A DNA stretch of 35,659 bases from an uncultured Spirochaetales bacterium (GTDB taxonomy: Bacteria; Spirochaetota; Spirochaetia; Sphaerochaetales; Sphaerochaetaceae). Position 1 is the first letter of the stretch, and every line of letters begins with the position of its first letter. Shown here piece by piece: positions 1 to 8,528 of this stretch. The DNA lies in the NCBI GenBank assembly GCA_947305945.1, contig CAMZFA010000004.1:1-35659 (forward strand), written 5' to 3'. Both the position numbers and the translations under genes were made by a program. The notes beneath the pieces were generated by a model. The model made no database searches. It worked only from the letters and a program-made list of their open reading frames with translations, and was not told the DNA's origin.

Positions 1-383
1 GCCATGAGTGTAAGAACAACAATTGAGGGAACCTTTCCGCCCATGTGGATTGCAATATAAGAGGCGCAGATTGCACCGAATGTCAGCTGACCTTCTGCTC
101 CGATGTTCCAGAATCTCATCTTGAAGCAGGGGGCAATTGCAAGAGCACAGACCAGAAGCGGAATGGCAATTTTGACTGTCTGCTTGAGATAAATTGCATT
201 GCTGACAGAACCTGTGACCATGATTCCGTAGGCCTGAAGGGGATTTGCACCTGTAAGGGCAATTGGGATGCTTCCCAGAATCAGTGCAAGCACAATTGAG
301 CCGGCTCTGATGGCTGTGGCCTTCTTCGGGTCTATTCCGTCTCTTTTGGCAAGACGGATTAGGGGAGTCTTGTTTTCTTTCAT
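1..383 (-). CDS. ABC transporter permease, nucleoside/simple-sugar type (partial, N-terminal part)
   Basis: Inner-membrane permease of a nucleoside or simple-sugar ABC importer (NupP/YufP, BPD_transp_2 type). Reading the minus strand from the ATG at 383-381 gives about 127 residues, then the gene runs off the window, so the C-terminal part is missing. The protein starts MKENKTPLIRLAKRDG. It has a first membrane segment (AGSIVLALILGSIPIAL), a second around VKIAIPLLVCALAIA, and then the motif FWNIGAEGQLTFGA, which is typical of purine-nucleoside permeases of this family. The start codon overlaps the stop of the upstream ATPase gene as ATGA, and the GGAGG lying in the end of the ATPase gene serves as ribosome binding site. 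The family call is firm. The substrate (guanosine, other nucleosides or a sugar) is inference. Confidence 0.88.
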   Translation of the reverse strand, partial: MKENKTPLIRLAKRDGIDPKKATAIRAGSIVLALILGSIPIALTGANPLQAYGIMVTGSVSNAIYLKQTVKIAIPLLVCALAIAPCFKMRFWNIGAEGQLTFGAICASYIAIHMGGKVPSIVVLTLM

Positions 384-1912
384 TTTTCACCTCCCTTGAG
401 ACCGCCTACGGTGGTCATCATGAAACCAATCTCCTCCTTGGTGGTCTTTCTGGCATCTACAATGCCTGAAACCTTTCCGCCGCAGAGAACCAGGATGCGG
501 TCACACAGCTCGAGAAGAACGTCAAGTTCCTCTCCTACGTACATGACTGCGCTTCCGTTCATCTTCTCACGGGTGAGGAGGTTGTAAATTGCATATGATG
601 TATTGATATCAAGACCGCGCACTGCGTATGCGGTGAGAAGTACCGGGGGTCTTGAGGCAATTTCTCTTCCTACAAGAACTTTCTGGATGTTTCCGCCGCT
701 CATGCGTCTTACGGGGAACTCCGTACTTGGGGTAACGACCTCAAGCTCTTCCCAAACCTTGTTTGCAAGATTCTCGGGGTTTTTCCTGTTGAAGAACACG
801 CCCTTGCCCTGTCTCCAGGAGCGCAGCATCATGTTGTTGGTCATACCCATGGAACCTACAAGGCCCATGCCCAGTCTGTCCTCGGGAACAAAACCCATTC
901 CAACTCCGACCTGACGGATCTGCATGGGAGTCTTGCCCACCAGCTCTACGGGAGTGCCGTTGTCATTGATGAACGTAATGGAACCCTTGGTGACATACTG
1001 AAGGCCGGTAATGGCCTCAAGAAGTTCCTTCTGGCCTGAACCGGCAATGCCTGCAACACCCAGAATTTCTCCTGTCCTGGCGGTAAATGATACGTGGTCA
1101 AGTCTGGGAATTCCGTCTGCATCAAGAACAGTAACATCCCTGAGAACAAGTTTGTCCTCCGGTTTCTCGAACACCGGACGGTCAATGTTGAGGGTAACGG
1201 CACGTCCTACCATCATGTCGGTAAGACCCTGCGGGTTTGTTTCCTTTGTATTGACTGTGCCTATGTACTTACCCTTTCTCAGGATGGCAACCTTGTCGGA
1301 AACATCCATAACCTCTGCAAGTTTATGGGTGATGAGAACTATTGCCTTTCCGTCCTTCTTCATATTGCGCAGGACTGCAAACAGCTTGTCCGTCTCCTGG
1401 GGTGTAAGAACTGCAGTAGGCTCATCAAGGATAAGAATTTCTGCGCCGCGGTAAAGCTGTTTGACAATCTCGATTGTCTGCTTCTGTGAGACGCTCATGT
1501 CATAGATCTTCTTTCTGGGGTCTATGTCAAAGCCGTAACGCTCACATATTTCCTTTACCTTGTCGTTTACGGCTCCGAGGTCCATTTTCTCGTCCTCAAG
1601 TCCCAGAATAATGTTCTGAGCTGCCGTAAATACATCTACCAGATGGTAGTGCTGGTGTATCATACCAATGCCGTAGGAGTAGGCGTCTCTCGGGGATCTG
1701 ATGGAAATGACATTTCCGTCCTTGAGAATCTCTCCCTCATCCGGCTGATAAATACCCGAAAGCATGTTCATCAGCGTTGTTTTACCGGAACCGTTCTCTC
1801 CCAGAAGACAGAGGATTTCACCCGAGTTGATCTGGAGATTGATTCCGTCATTGGCAACAACCTTTCCGAACCGCTTAACGATGTTTCTCAGTTCGATTGC
1901 GCAGTTAGACAA
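380..1912 (-). CDS. ABC transporter ATP-binding protein with two nucleotide-binding domains (nucleoside/simple-sugar type)
   Basis: Cytoplasmic ATPase powering the permease encoded immediately downstream (NupO/YufO/RbsA type). I place the start at TTG 1912-1910 because a strong GGAGGG lies 6-7 bases before it. The open frame continues to 2032, but that extension crosses a promoter-like region and a terminator. This gives 510 residues, the usual length for a fused double-NBD protein. Domain 1 has Walker A GENGSGKTT, a signature-like MSVSQKQ and Walker B ILILDEPTA. Domain 2 has a degenerate Walker A GIAGSGQKE, signature MSGGNIQK and a weak Walker B region LLTAYAVRGLD. Unequal halves are common in this family. 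The gene overlaps the permease start by 4 bases. The lipoprotein binding component (Bmp type) expected in this system is not upstream; a flavodiiron protein gene is there instead. Confidence 0.9.
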   Translation of the reverse strand: MSNCAIELRNIVKRFGKVVANDGINLQINSGEILCLLGENGSGKTTLMNMLSGIYQPDEGEILKDGNVISIRSPRDAYSYGIGMIHQHYHLVDVFTAAQNIILGLEDEKMDLGAVNDKVKEICERYGFDIDPRKKIYDMSVSQKQTIEIVKQLYRGAEILILDEPTAVLTPQETDKLFAVLRNMKKDGKAIVLITHKLAEVMDVSDKVAILRKGKYIGTVNTKETNPQGLTDMMVGRAVTLNIDRPVFEKPEDKLVLRDVTVLDADGIPRLDHVSFTARTGEILGVAGIAGSGQKELLEAITGLQYVTKGSITFINDNGTPVELVGKTPMQIRQVGVGMGFVPEDRLGMGLVGSMGMTNNMMLRSWRQGKGVFFNRKNPENLANKVWEELEVVTPSTEFPVRRMSGGNIQKVLVGREIASRPPVLLTAYAVRGLDINTSYAIYNLLTREKMNGSAVMYVGEELDVLLELCDRILVLCGGKVSGIVDARKTTKEEIGFMMTTVGGLKGGEK

Positions 1913-1944
1913 TTTATCCCTCCGGTTTTGTTTATATCGATGTA

Positions 1945-1974
1945 ATTTTATCATCCGATTGCAACAATCCGCAA
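1945..1974 (-). promoter_or_regulatory. Possible promoter for the ABC transporter genes
   Basis: On the minus strand TAAAAT (1950-1945) lies 18 bases after TTGCGG (1974-1969), between the upstream terminator and the GGAGGG-TTG start of the ATPase gene. The -10 is a fair match and the -35 is poor. A new promoter is needed here if the hairpin at 1987-2013 really terminates upstream transcription. Confidence 0.3.
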
Positions 1975-2013
1975 CAAATAAAATAAGGGACCATCGTATT
2001 ATACGACAGTCCC
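1972..2013 (-). terminator. Intrinsic terminator after the flavodiiron protein gene
   Basis: Read on the minus strand, GGGAC-TG-TCGTAT (2013-2001) pairs with ATACGA-TG-GTCCC (1999-1987) around a very short loop. The two inner TG/TG positions form U-G wobble pairs in minus-strand RNA but would be C/A mismatches in plus-strand RNA. The stem is followed by TTATTTTATTTG. Both the pairing and the T-rich tail therefore point to termination of the minus-strand tmk-flavoprotein unit. Confidence 0.8.
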
Positions 2014-2020
2014 CGGAAAT

Positions 2021-2046
2021 ATTATCAGACAAGATTATCAGACAAG
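2021..2046. repeat. 13-bp perfect tandem duplication spanning a stop codon
   Basis: ATTATCAGACAAG occurs twice back to back, at 2021-2033 and 2034-2046. The copy at 2034-2046 contains the last codons and TGA stop of the flavodiiron protein gene (minus strand). The other copy lies directly after the stop. The pattern fits a slipped-strand duplication that left the protein unchanged. Confidence 0.85.
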
Positions 2047-3240
2047 GTCGGAAGCAAGCTCGTCCGCAATGGCCTGAAGTTCCTCAAGATTTGTGTTGCT
2101 TACAGAGGACTTGACCAGAAGGCTCTGCTCAATTACCTGCATGTTCTTCATTCCGGCAAGAATCTCACGGATTTTTGGAGCTGCGGAAGGAGCCCATGTG
2201 CCGTTTTCAAATACTGCGCACTTCCTGTTCTGCAGGTTGTGGAGCTTGAGGTCCGTAACTGCAATCTCCATGGGAGTGAAGATGCCTGCATTATAAGTTG
2301 AGGAAGCAAACACAATGTGGCTGTATCTGAATGCCTCAGAGACAACAACGGAGGGGTGGACTTTTGATACATCAAGTTCCTCAATGTTGGAAACACCCTT
2401 TTCCGCAAGCATGGTTGCAAGGATGTCGGCTGCATTTCCGGTGTTTCCGTAGACTGTGCCGTACAGTACCAGAACACCCTTTTCTTCGGGCGTGTAGGAA
2501 GCCCACTTTGAATACTTGTCAATGAACCATCCGAGGTTTTCCCTCCAGACAGGACCGTGAAGGGGAGCAATTACTGCAATATCAAGAGCTGCAGCTTTTT
2601 TGAGGGCCATCTGAACCTGAATACCGTACTTTCCTACAATGTTGGTGTAATATCTTCTGGCGTCATCAAGCCACTCGGCCTCAAAGTTGTACTTGTCTGC
2701 AAAGACATTGCCGCTCAGGGCGCCGAATGTTCCGAAGGCATCGGCAGAGAAGAGGGTTTTTGTTGTGCTTTCATAGGTCATCATGACCTCCGGCCAGTGG
2801 ACCATGGGAGCCATGAAGAACCTGAAGTTCAGGTCTCCGGTTGAAAGTGTATCTCCTTCCTTCACAAGGAGAAGACGGCTGTCTACGTCAAAGCTGAAGA
2901 ACTGCTTGATCATTGAAACAGTCTTGGCATTGGCAACAATTGTTACTTCCGGGTGTCTTGTTATGAGCTCACCCAGTGTTGCCCCGTGGTCCGGCTCCAT
3001 GTGGTTGATGATCACATAATCAAGTTTTCTTCCGTCAAGGACATAGTCTATGTTCTCAAAGAAAACGGAGGAAACAGCTTTGTCAGCCGTATCCAGAAGA
3101 ACTGTTTTCTCATCAAGGGCCAGATATGAGTTGTAGGAGATTCCGCGCGGGATGGGGTAGGCGTTCTCAAAGAGCTCAAGGCGACGGTCACTTGAACCTA
3201 CATAATGAAAATAATTGTTGATTTTAGTCGTACAGTGCAT
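2038..3240 (-). CDS. fprA: Flavodiiron protein (A-type flavoprotein; O2 or NO reductase)
   Basis: Soluble cytoplasmic enzyme that reduces O2 to water and/or NO to N2O, protecting anaerobes. It has 400 residues, the normal size of a class A flavodiiron protein. The N-terminal metallo-beta-lactamase-like domain (about 1-250) carries the di-iron ligands in NHMEPDHG, MVHWPEVM, FSADAFGTFG and APLHGPVWR. The C-terminal flavodoxin domain (about 253-400) begins with the FMN phosphate loop LVLYGTVYGNTGNA. There is no fused rubredoxin or flavin reductase domain, so electrons must come from a separate donor. The start is ATG 3240-3238, preceded by GAGAGG at good spacing. It overlaps the tmk end by 17 bases, so the two are probably co-transcribed and coupled. 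A clear terminator follows. Preference for O2 over NO cannot be read from sequence. Confidence 0.93.
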   Translation of the reverse strand: MHCTTKINNYFHYVGSSDRRLELFENAYPIPRGISYNSYLALDEKTVLLDTADKAVSSVFFENIDYVLDGRKLDYVIINHMEPDHGATLGELITRHPEVTIVANAKTVSMIKQFFSFDVDSRLLLVKEGDTLSTGDLNFRFFMAPMVHWPEVMMTYESTTKTLFSADAFGTFGALSGNVFADKYNFEAEWLDDARRYYTNIVGKYGIQVQMALKKAAALDIAVIAPLHGPVWRENLGWFIDKYSKWASYTPEEKGVLVLYGTVYGNTGNAADILATMLAEKGVSNIEELDVSKVHPSVVVSEAFRYSHIVFASSTYNAGIFTPMEIAVTDLKLHNLQNRKCAVFENGTWAPSAAPKIREILAGMKNMQVIEQSLLVKSSVSNTNLEELQAIADELASDLV

Positions 3241-3844
3241 GTAAGCCTCTCTTTATTGTATTGAAAATCTGTTCTATTTCCGAAGTTCCGTCAACCCTGA
3301 TAAGGATGCATCCTTCAGGCAGGGATGAGAAACAGTTCTCGTAGTTTTCACGGACCCTGTTCAGGTAGTCCTTTTTCTCATAAATCTCCTTCTCGGAGCC
3401 GCGGGATTCAATGCGGTCCATGCAGGCCTGAACGGGTGTATCAACGTAGATCACGTAGCGGGGAAGGGGGAATACCGAGTTCAGGTTTTTTACTGCATCC
3501 AGATTATAACCTATTCCCTGATAAGCAATTGAGGAGAAGAGGTAACGGTCTGAGATCACAACATCGCCGGCTTTGAGGCGGGAGATGATTCCGTACTGCG
3601 GGTTGTATAAATGGTCATCCCTGTCCGTGGCAAAAGCGTGGGCAATTGTTGACTGGGAAGCCGGCAGTTCACCGGAGAGAAAGCGCCTGATCAGTCTGCC
3701 GGTGGGGTTGGATGTGGGCTCCTGGGTGATGAAGGCCGGAATGTTGTTCTGCAGGAGGTCTTTCTCAAGCAACCTGAGCTGTGTTGTGGTGCCTGCCCCG
3801 TCAAGTCCTTCAAGAACCGCAAAATTATCAAGAATTTCTGTCAC
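3224..3844 (-). CDS. tmk: Thymidylate kinase (dTMP kinase)
   Basis: Phosphorylates dTMP to dTDP in the dTTP pathway. It has 206 residues, normal for the family. The P-loop is EGLDGAGTTTQ near residue 13, where the family normally has a lysine (GxDGxGK[ST]T); here a threonine sits in that place. Other landmarks are intact: TQEPTSNPTGR after the P-loop, SDRYLFSSIAYQG (DRY-type motif), and a LID-like stretch DRIESRGSEKEIYEKKDY. The start is GTG (3844-3842, MTEILDNF) with a GGGGG stretch upstream. The gene leads the minus-strand unit, is driven by a promoter at 3870-3897 and overlaps the flavodiiron gene. The family call is safe from overall motif order. The P-loop change is notable but may be normal in spirochaetes. 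Confidence 0.9.
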   Translation of the reverse strand: MTEILDNFAVLEGLDGAGTTTQLRLLEKDLLQNNIPAFITQEPTSNPTGRLIRRFLSGELPASQSTIAHAFATDRDDHLYNPQYGIISRLKAGDVVISDRYLFSSIAYQGIGYNLDAVKNLNSVFPLPRYVIYVDTPVQACMDRIESRGSEKEIYEKKDYLNRVRENYENCFSSLPEGCILIRVDGTSEIEQIFNTIKRGLHALYD

Positions 3845-3869
3845 AAATTGCCCCCGGTGTTGTTTTGAG

Positions 3870-3897
3870 TTTATAACAGGATAGTCATATTAATCAA
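3870..3897 (-). promoter_or_regulatory. Promoter for tmk-fprA
   Basis: On the minus strand TTGATT (3897-3892) and TATAAA (3875-3870) are separated by 16 bases, close to the housekeeping sigma consensus. It sits just upstream of the tmk GTG start. Its -35 box directly abuts that of the divergent tamB promoter. Confidence 0.6.
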
Positions 3898-3921
3898 TTG
3901 AGCACTTTCAATTCAATTGAT
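3893..3921. repeat. Paired TCAATTGA palindromes between divergent promoters
   Basis: ATCAATTGA (3893-3901) and TCAATTGAT (3913-3921) form an inverted pair; each contains the palindrome TCAATTGA, 19 bases apart start to start. They cover both -35 boxes and reach the tamB -10 box. A dimeric regulator could bind here, but simple AT-rich promoter composition could also produce it. Confidence 0.45.
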
Positions 3922-3926
3922 AAAAT
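3898..3926 (+). promoter_or_regulatory. Promoter for tamB-bamA-mutS
   Basis: TTGAGC (3898-3903), a 17-base spacer and TAAAAT (3921-3926) match the housekeeping consensus well. The predicted start site is near 3933, which would leave a leader of only about 10-15 bases before the tamB start. Confidence 0.65.
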
Positions 3927-3947
3927 TATACGGAAAACCGGTTGAAC

Positions 3948-6900
3948 ATGAAACTCAGAAAGACGTTGGCCGCTGTTATTGTTTCTCTTGCCATTGTCAT
4001 GGCTGTTACCCTGGGGGTGTTGCTGTATGCACCGTCTTCATTCGGTGAGGACTTTCTTGGCAGATTCATCGAGTATGCTTCTTCCGGTACAGGAGAACTC
4101 AAGATCAGACTTGGCAAGGTTGAGAAGAACCTGCTCAAGACACTTGTTATCTCCGATGTGAGCGTTGATCTGGGGGAACAGAATGTTTTCCATGCGGACA
4201 ACGTGAGGTTCTCGGTCGGTCTTGCAGACCTGTTCAGAATAATCAGGGGAAAACCCGTAAAAAGCATTCTGGTCTCAACGGACGGCGGAAGGGCCTTTGT
4301 TTCGGACAGCCTTCTGGATTACTTCAAGGAGCACATGGGCTCCCGGTCATCAAAGCCCTCCATGTTCAGTTCGGTCGGATACACGGTCAATCTCACCGGT
4401 TTCACCGTTTCCGCTGACCTCATGGGGTACTCAATGGAGCCGTCGGTCTTTGACGTAAATGTCAGGACGGATGAGAACTTTGATGTGAAATCCATGAAGG
4501 TGGGGACAAACGGGATAAGCATAAGAAGCAATGAAGGCGGTGATGAACTGACTTCAGGCCGCATTGTTGCCTCAACCTCCGGTGATTATGCGGTTATTAT
4601 TTCCGCCCGGAATCTGAAGGGCAGCTCCGAGTCTCTGGATGCCGTTGTTTCCCTGGACAGTCTCAATGCGGACCTGGGAAACTTCAGGGAATTTCTGGTC
4701 AATCCGAGGGTTTCTGCAAAGCTTGGCGGTATTTATGCACAGATGGATGACAACTATGTCAGGCTTGGCAGCCTTGATGTCGATGCCTCCTATTCGCTTA
4801 CCGAGTTCATGGCAAAACTGAACATTGACCTTACCGGTCTTGACGGTCTTTACAATGAGCTGACAATTCTTTCTGAATCCGTAAATGTCTATGCCACGCT
4901 TGAGAGGGAACAGGACACTGTTCTTTCCATAAGCACCTCACGTGCCGATATTGCCTCACAGTGGGCAGATCTTTCACTTAAGGAGGCAAAAGCAGTTGTA
5001 AATATCTCAACTGTGCAGAGGAGCTTCATTAACGCCCGTGTGAATTCCGGGCATTTACTTGTCAACAACGTTTATGACAGTACTTTCTCCGCATATCTGG
5101 ACAGACTGGAATCAGAGGATATAGATATTACTTTCCGTATGGAAGGGCAGGACCCGGAAACAAGGAAAATGGCATTCAGTTTTGATTCCAACTATGTTTC
5201 CGGAAACTCATCGGTGGAAGCCGTGGGAGTCTTCAGCACTGCATTCAGTGCCAAAGCGGAACTTACAGGCCCGGAGCTTTCCTCTGCTGACATTAAGATT
5301 GAATCGGCCGTGTGCAGGGCTGTTCCTGTTCCCGTTTCCCTGAACGGCACTTTCAGAAACGGAGGCATTACGGCCGAGCTCAGAAGCAAGGGCCTTTATG
5401 CCGTACTCAACCATGATGCGGACAGCGTTGAGTCCGATATCAAGCTTAATTTCACTGACTTCAGACCTGATCCCTATACGTATCTTCTTGATTCATATGG
5501 AAAGAGCGTTTCCGGCAATATTACTGAAAAGACACATATTGACGGTTCAATAGCCCTCTCGGTGAACAGAAGCGGTGTTCTTGTCGGAGATCTTTCCATG
5601 GACCTTACAGGAAGTGATTTCAAAGTAGGCAGCGTGGAAGACATTCGGGCCAATATGACAACAACGGTCAGTCTTGATGAGCAGAAGATGGATGTTCCTG
5701 TTTTTTCCGTTGAAGTTATGGGATTCAGGGCCTCCTATACCGGTGTCATAGACAGGGATACAAAACTGCCCCAGGGTGTTTTCTCAATGGTGAATACAAA
5801 GAACGGAAGCACCGTGGCCGATATTGATTTCTCCCTTGCGGAAAACGGCAGATCCTATCTGTACAACGGTACTTTCTCCTTCATTCCGCGCAGCAGTATT
5901 TCAGGTAACGTGGAGTGGAGCAGTGAGCACATCATTTCCGCAAGTTCCTACTACAAGAGCCCTTACCAGACTGTTCCCGTTGAGATAGTCATTGATACTG
6001 AGAATCTCATAATGACTGCAAACGGACCCATAATCCAGGCCGGTTTCTCCCTGTCAGAGAACTCCGTCATTACAGGCAGCGGTGTCATCAGGGACACAAT
6101 GTTCCATCTGGAAAGAAATAACCTTGTTGTAAAAAGCTCTGCAGCCTTCAGCGTGATGTACAGCTTTGCCGACAGCAGGTATGAGATAAAACTTGACGAT
6201 GCGCGGATTGCACTTTCAGATATTGCCGAACTGGGTTTCAGCCTGAGTATTCTGAACAACAGGGTTGAGGCAACATACTTCAGTTTCGGCCGTCTGGATA
6301 CCAAAATTGAATATGAGGGGTTCGGATACCTGGAGTACAGGAGCCTTTCCGATGTCATAAATTTTGATACATCGGCTTTCTCAGGCTATGCCCGTTTCAG
6401 CCAGAAGAATGCGGACGGTCACGTGAACCTCATTCTCAGCAACAACAACTACAGTGCGGATATCAAACTGGACAGTGACATTCCCGTTGTCCTGAACATG
6501 CTGGGAGAGAGAGGAGAGGGCTTTTATGCCGACATGTCCCTGTGGGATACCCAGTTCCAGGCGGAGTTCAGGAACGGAGTTCTCACATTCACCGGAAAGG
6601 AAGGTTTTACAAAACTGGTCAACTACAGAGACCTCAATATTGCCGTGGATCTTGAGACCAGGAACCTGAACGGCTCGGCACATCTTTTCAGGACGGTGGA
6701 ATCCGAACTGGGAGACCGGATGCTGTTCACTGCCACACTTGATATTGCCTCCACGTTTGAGTCCATCAGGGCTCTGTTCCTCACTTATACGGGAATTGAT
6801 GCATACGGAAGCATTAGCCTTGGACTCAGAAACGCCGGAATAGGGGATAAGATAAAACTCAATGATTCCGTTACCGAGGTTTCATTCAGACAGAATGAGT

Positions 6901-8504
6901 TGAATCTTGACGGTGACTACATAAGCGGAAGCATCAAGCCGTCCAGCGGTTTGATTGATATTTCAATAAGTCCTGATTTTGTCTTCTCCTTCAATGCCAG
7001 GGGTCAGGTCGGCAAAAATGTTGACCTGATGGTTACGGATGTGGTTCTTCCTCTTCCTGTCGTCTCGTTTTTCCTTCAGGAGCCGCGTTTTGATATCTCC
7101 GAAGGCGTGATTGAGGGTGACATTCTTGTAAAGGGCCCGGGTACAGACCCGTCATTCTACGGAATGTTCTATCTGTCAAAACTCAAACTCGGGCTCTACT
7201 GGGTTCCAGGTCAGGATATTATCTCCAACAGCATGATTATTTCCGTCAATGATCATACCCTTACAGTTGCACCTACGCCGGCATTCGGATACAACAGCGA
7301 AACCGAGAAGTTCTTCAATGCCGTCATACAGTTCAACATGGAAATCCAGAACCTGAAGATTCATGATTTCAATCTCGATATAGATGTAGGCAGTGATCCT
7401 CTTCTGATCTGGATTCCAATCTATGTACAGAAGAAGTTCCCGCTCACTCTGAGAGGTCTTGTAACCGGAAAACTCCGACTGTCACAGAATATGGACGCAG
7501 GTCCCATTCTCATTGCCGGAGACATAAAGGCGGATAATCTGGATATAGGATTCACGTTCCCTGACAACATGCCGGACTGGTTCTTCAATATCAAGGGTGA
7601 ACCTGAGGTCAATATGTTCATTACAACCGGAAAGGACGTGGAGTTCTCATATCCGGCCAGGGAAAACCCCATACTTAACTTCACTCTCAACGAGGGGGAA
7701 AGGGTGAATCTGAAGAGTGACCCAACCACAAGGACATTTGAGGCCGAAGGTTCCCTGTCCTTCAAGACGGGCCGTATCTTCTATTTCCAGAACGATTTCT
7801 ATATCACAAACGGAAAGATCACCCTTAAAAAGCCGTACGAATCCAACAAGGTTATTGACGTAAACCTTGATCTGGAGGCACGGCTGCGTGAGTACGATTC
7901 TGACGGAAAACAGCTGGACATCTACCTGATTCTCCAGAATGCAACCCTGGACAACATGGTCCCGCGTTTTGAAAGCACGCCTGCCATGAGCCAGAATGAA
8001 ATAATGCAGTTCCTGGGCCACACGCTTGTGCCTGAAACCTCTGACGGCATTACGCTGCAGTCTCTTGCCAGCGTTGCTTACGCCGCTGCCGATGCCTTCT
8101 CCGCCCTCGGTTATTTCAACAACGGTTTCTCGGTTACATCGGGCATGAGAGATGCCCTTAAACTGGACATGCTGAGCATAAGATCGTTCGTACTGCAGAA
8201 CATGATAATAAATTCCCTTCCGGGAAAGAATTCAAACAACAGAAACTTTGTTGCAAACTATCTGGACGGAACGTCCCTGTTTGCAGGCAAATACTTCGGA
8301 TCGGGATTGTTCGGAAGAACATCCCTCATTCTCAGCTCTTCGGGTACGGAGTACTCGGACAGCCTGAAAATAGACGTTGAACTCAGTGTTGACTGGGAGA
8401 ATGTGCTGGGCAGTTTCAGTGTGTTCACCAGACCGGCCGAGTTGTCTATATTCAGCTTTTTGGATAATATTGGTTTCAGTTTCACTAAGAGATTCTTCCT
8501 GTGA
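3948..8504 (+). CDS. tamB: TamB-like translocation and assembly module protein (DUF490)
   Basis: Very large inner-membrane-anchored periplasmic protein of about 1518 residues, linked to BamA-family function and to lipid transfer between membranes. A single N-terminal membrane segment (AAVIVSLAIVMAVTLGVLLY) is followed by a long beta-rich body with repeating 'xADIKLDSDxP'-like strands. The last 350 residues have the DUF490 character: LTLRGLVTGKLRLSQ, FEAEGSLSFKTGRIFYF, and PAMSQNEIMQFLGH. The product ends FSFTKRFFL. I prefer ATG 3948. TTG 3942 is in frame, 6 bases earlier, and a weak GGA at 3932 is spaced better for it, so the exact start is open. It is the first gene of the unit, 24 bases ahead of bamA; that pairing is itself strong support for the call. 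Confidence 0.88.
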   Translation: MKLRKTLAAVIVSLAIVMAVTLGVLLYAPSSFGEDFLGRFIEYASSGTGELKIRLGKVEKNLLKTLVISDVSVDLGEQNVFHADNVRFSVGLADLFRIIRGKPVKSILVSTDGGRAFVSDSLLDYFKEHMGSRSSKPSMFSSVGYTVNLTGFTVSADLMGYSMEPSVFDVNVRTDENFDVKSMKVGTNGISIRSNEGGDELTSGRIVASTSGDYAVIISARNLKGSSESLDAVVSLDSLNADLGNFREFLVNPRVSAKLGGIYAQMDDNYVRLGSLDVDASYSLTEFMAKLNIDLTGLDGLYNELTILSESVNVYATLEREQDTVLSISTSRADIASQWADLSLKEAKAVVNISTVQRSFINARVNSGHLLVNNVYDSTFSAYLDRLESEDIDITFRMEGQDPETRKMAFSFDSNYVSGNSSVEAVGVFSTAFSAKAELTGPELSSADIKIESAVCRAVPVPVSLNGTFRNGGITAELRSKGLYAVLNHDADSVESDIKLNFTDFRPDPYTYLLDSYGKSVSGNITEKTHIDGSIALSVNRSGVLVGDLSMDLTGSDFKVGSVEDIRANMTTTVSLDEQKMDVPVFSVEVMGFRASYTGVIDRDTKLPQGVFSMVNTKNGSTVADIDFSLAENGRSYLYNGTFSFIPRSSISGNVEWSSEHIISASSYYKSPYQTVPVEIVIDTENLIMTANGPIIQAGFSLSENSVITGSGVIRDTMFHLERNNLVVKSSAAFSVMYSFADSRYEIKLDDARIALSDIAELGFSLSILNNRVEATYFSFGRLDTKIEYEGFGYLEYRSLSDVINFDTSAFSGYARFSQKNADGHVNLILSNNNYSADIKLDSDIPVVLNMLGERGEGFYADMSLWDTQFQAEFRNGVLTFTGKEGFTKLVNYRDLNIAVDLETRNLNGSAHLFRTVESELGDRMLFTATLDIASTFESIRALFLTYTGIDAYGSISLGLRNAGIGDKIKLNDSVTEVSFRQNELNLDGDYISGSIKPSSGLIDISISPDFVFSFNARGQVGKNVDLMVTDVVLPLPVVSFFLQEPRFDISEGVIEGDILVKGPGTDPSFYGMFYLSKLKLGLYWVPGQDIISNSMIISVNDHTLTVAPTPAFGYNSETEKFFNAVIQFNMEIQNLKIHDFNLDIDVGSDPLLIWIPIYVQKKFPLTLRGLVTGKLRLSQNMDAGPILIAGDIKADNLDIGFTFPDNMPDWFFNIKGEPEVNMFITTGKDVEFSYPARENPILNFTLNEGERVNLKSDPTTRTFEAEGSLSFKTGRIFYFQNDFYITNGKITLKKPYESNKVIDVNLDLEARLREYDSDGKQLDIYLILQNATLDNMVPRFESTPAMSQNEIMQFLGHTLVPETSDGITLQSLASVAYAAADAFSALGYFNNGFSVTSGMRDALKLDMLSIRSFVLQNMIINSLPGKNSNNRNFVANYLDGTSLFAGKYFGSGLFGRTSLILSSSGTEYSDSLKIDVELSVDWENVLGSFSVFTRPAELSIFSFLDNIGFSFTKRFFL

Positions 8505-8528
8505 TTCTGAATCGGAGGACTGGTTCAT

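Noticed and set aside
45-299. 84-residue plus-strand open frame with many cysteines, resembling a small secreted peptide
   Set aside because: It is antisense to the permease, whose conserved WNIGAEGQ motif is read on the minus strand.
1913-2032. N-terminal extension of the ABC ATPase to the upstream ATG at 2032
   Set aside because: It would translate through a terminator hairpin and lacks family similarity; TTG 1912 has GGAGGG at good spacing.
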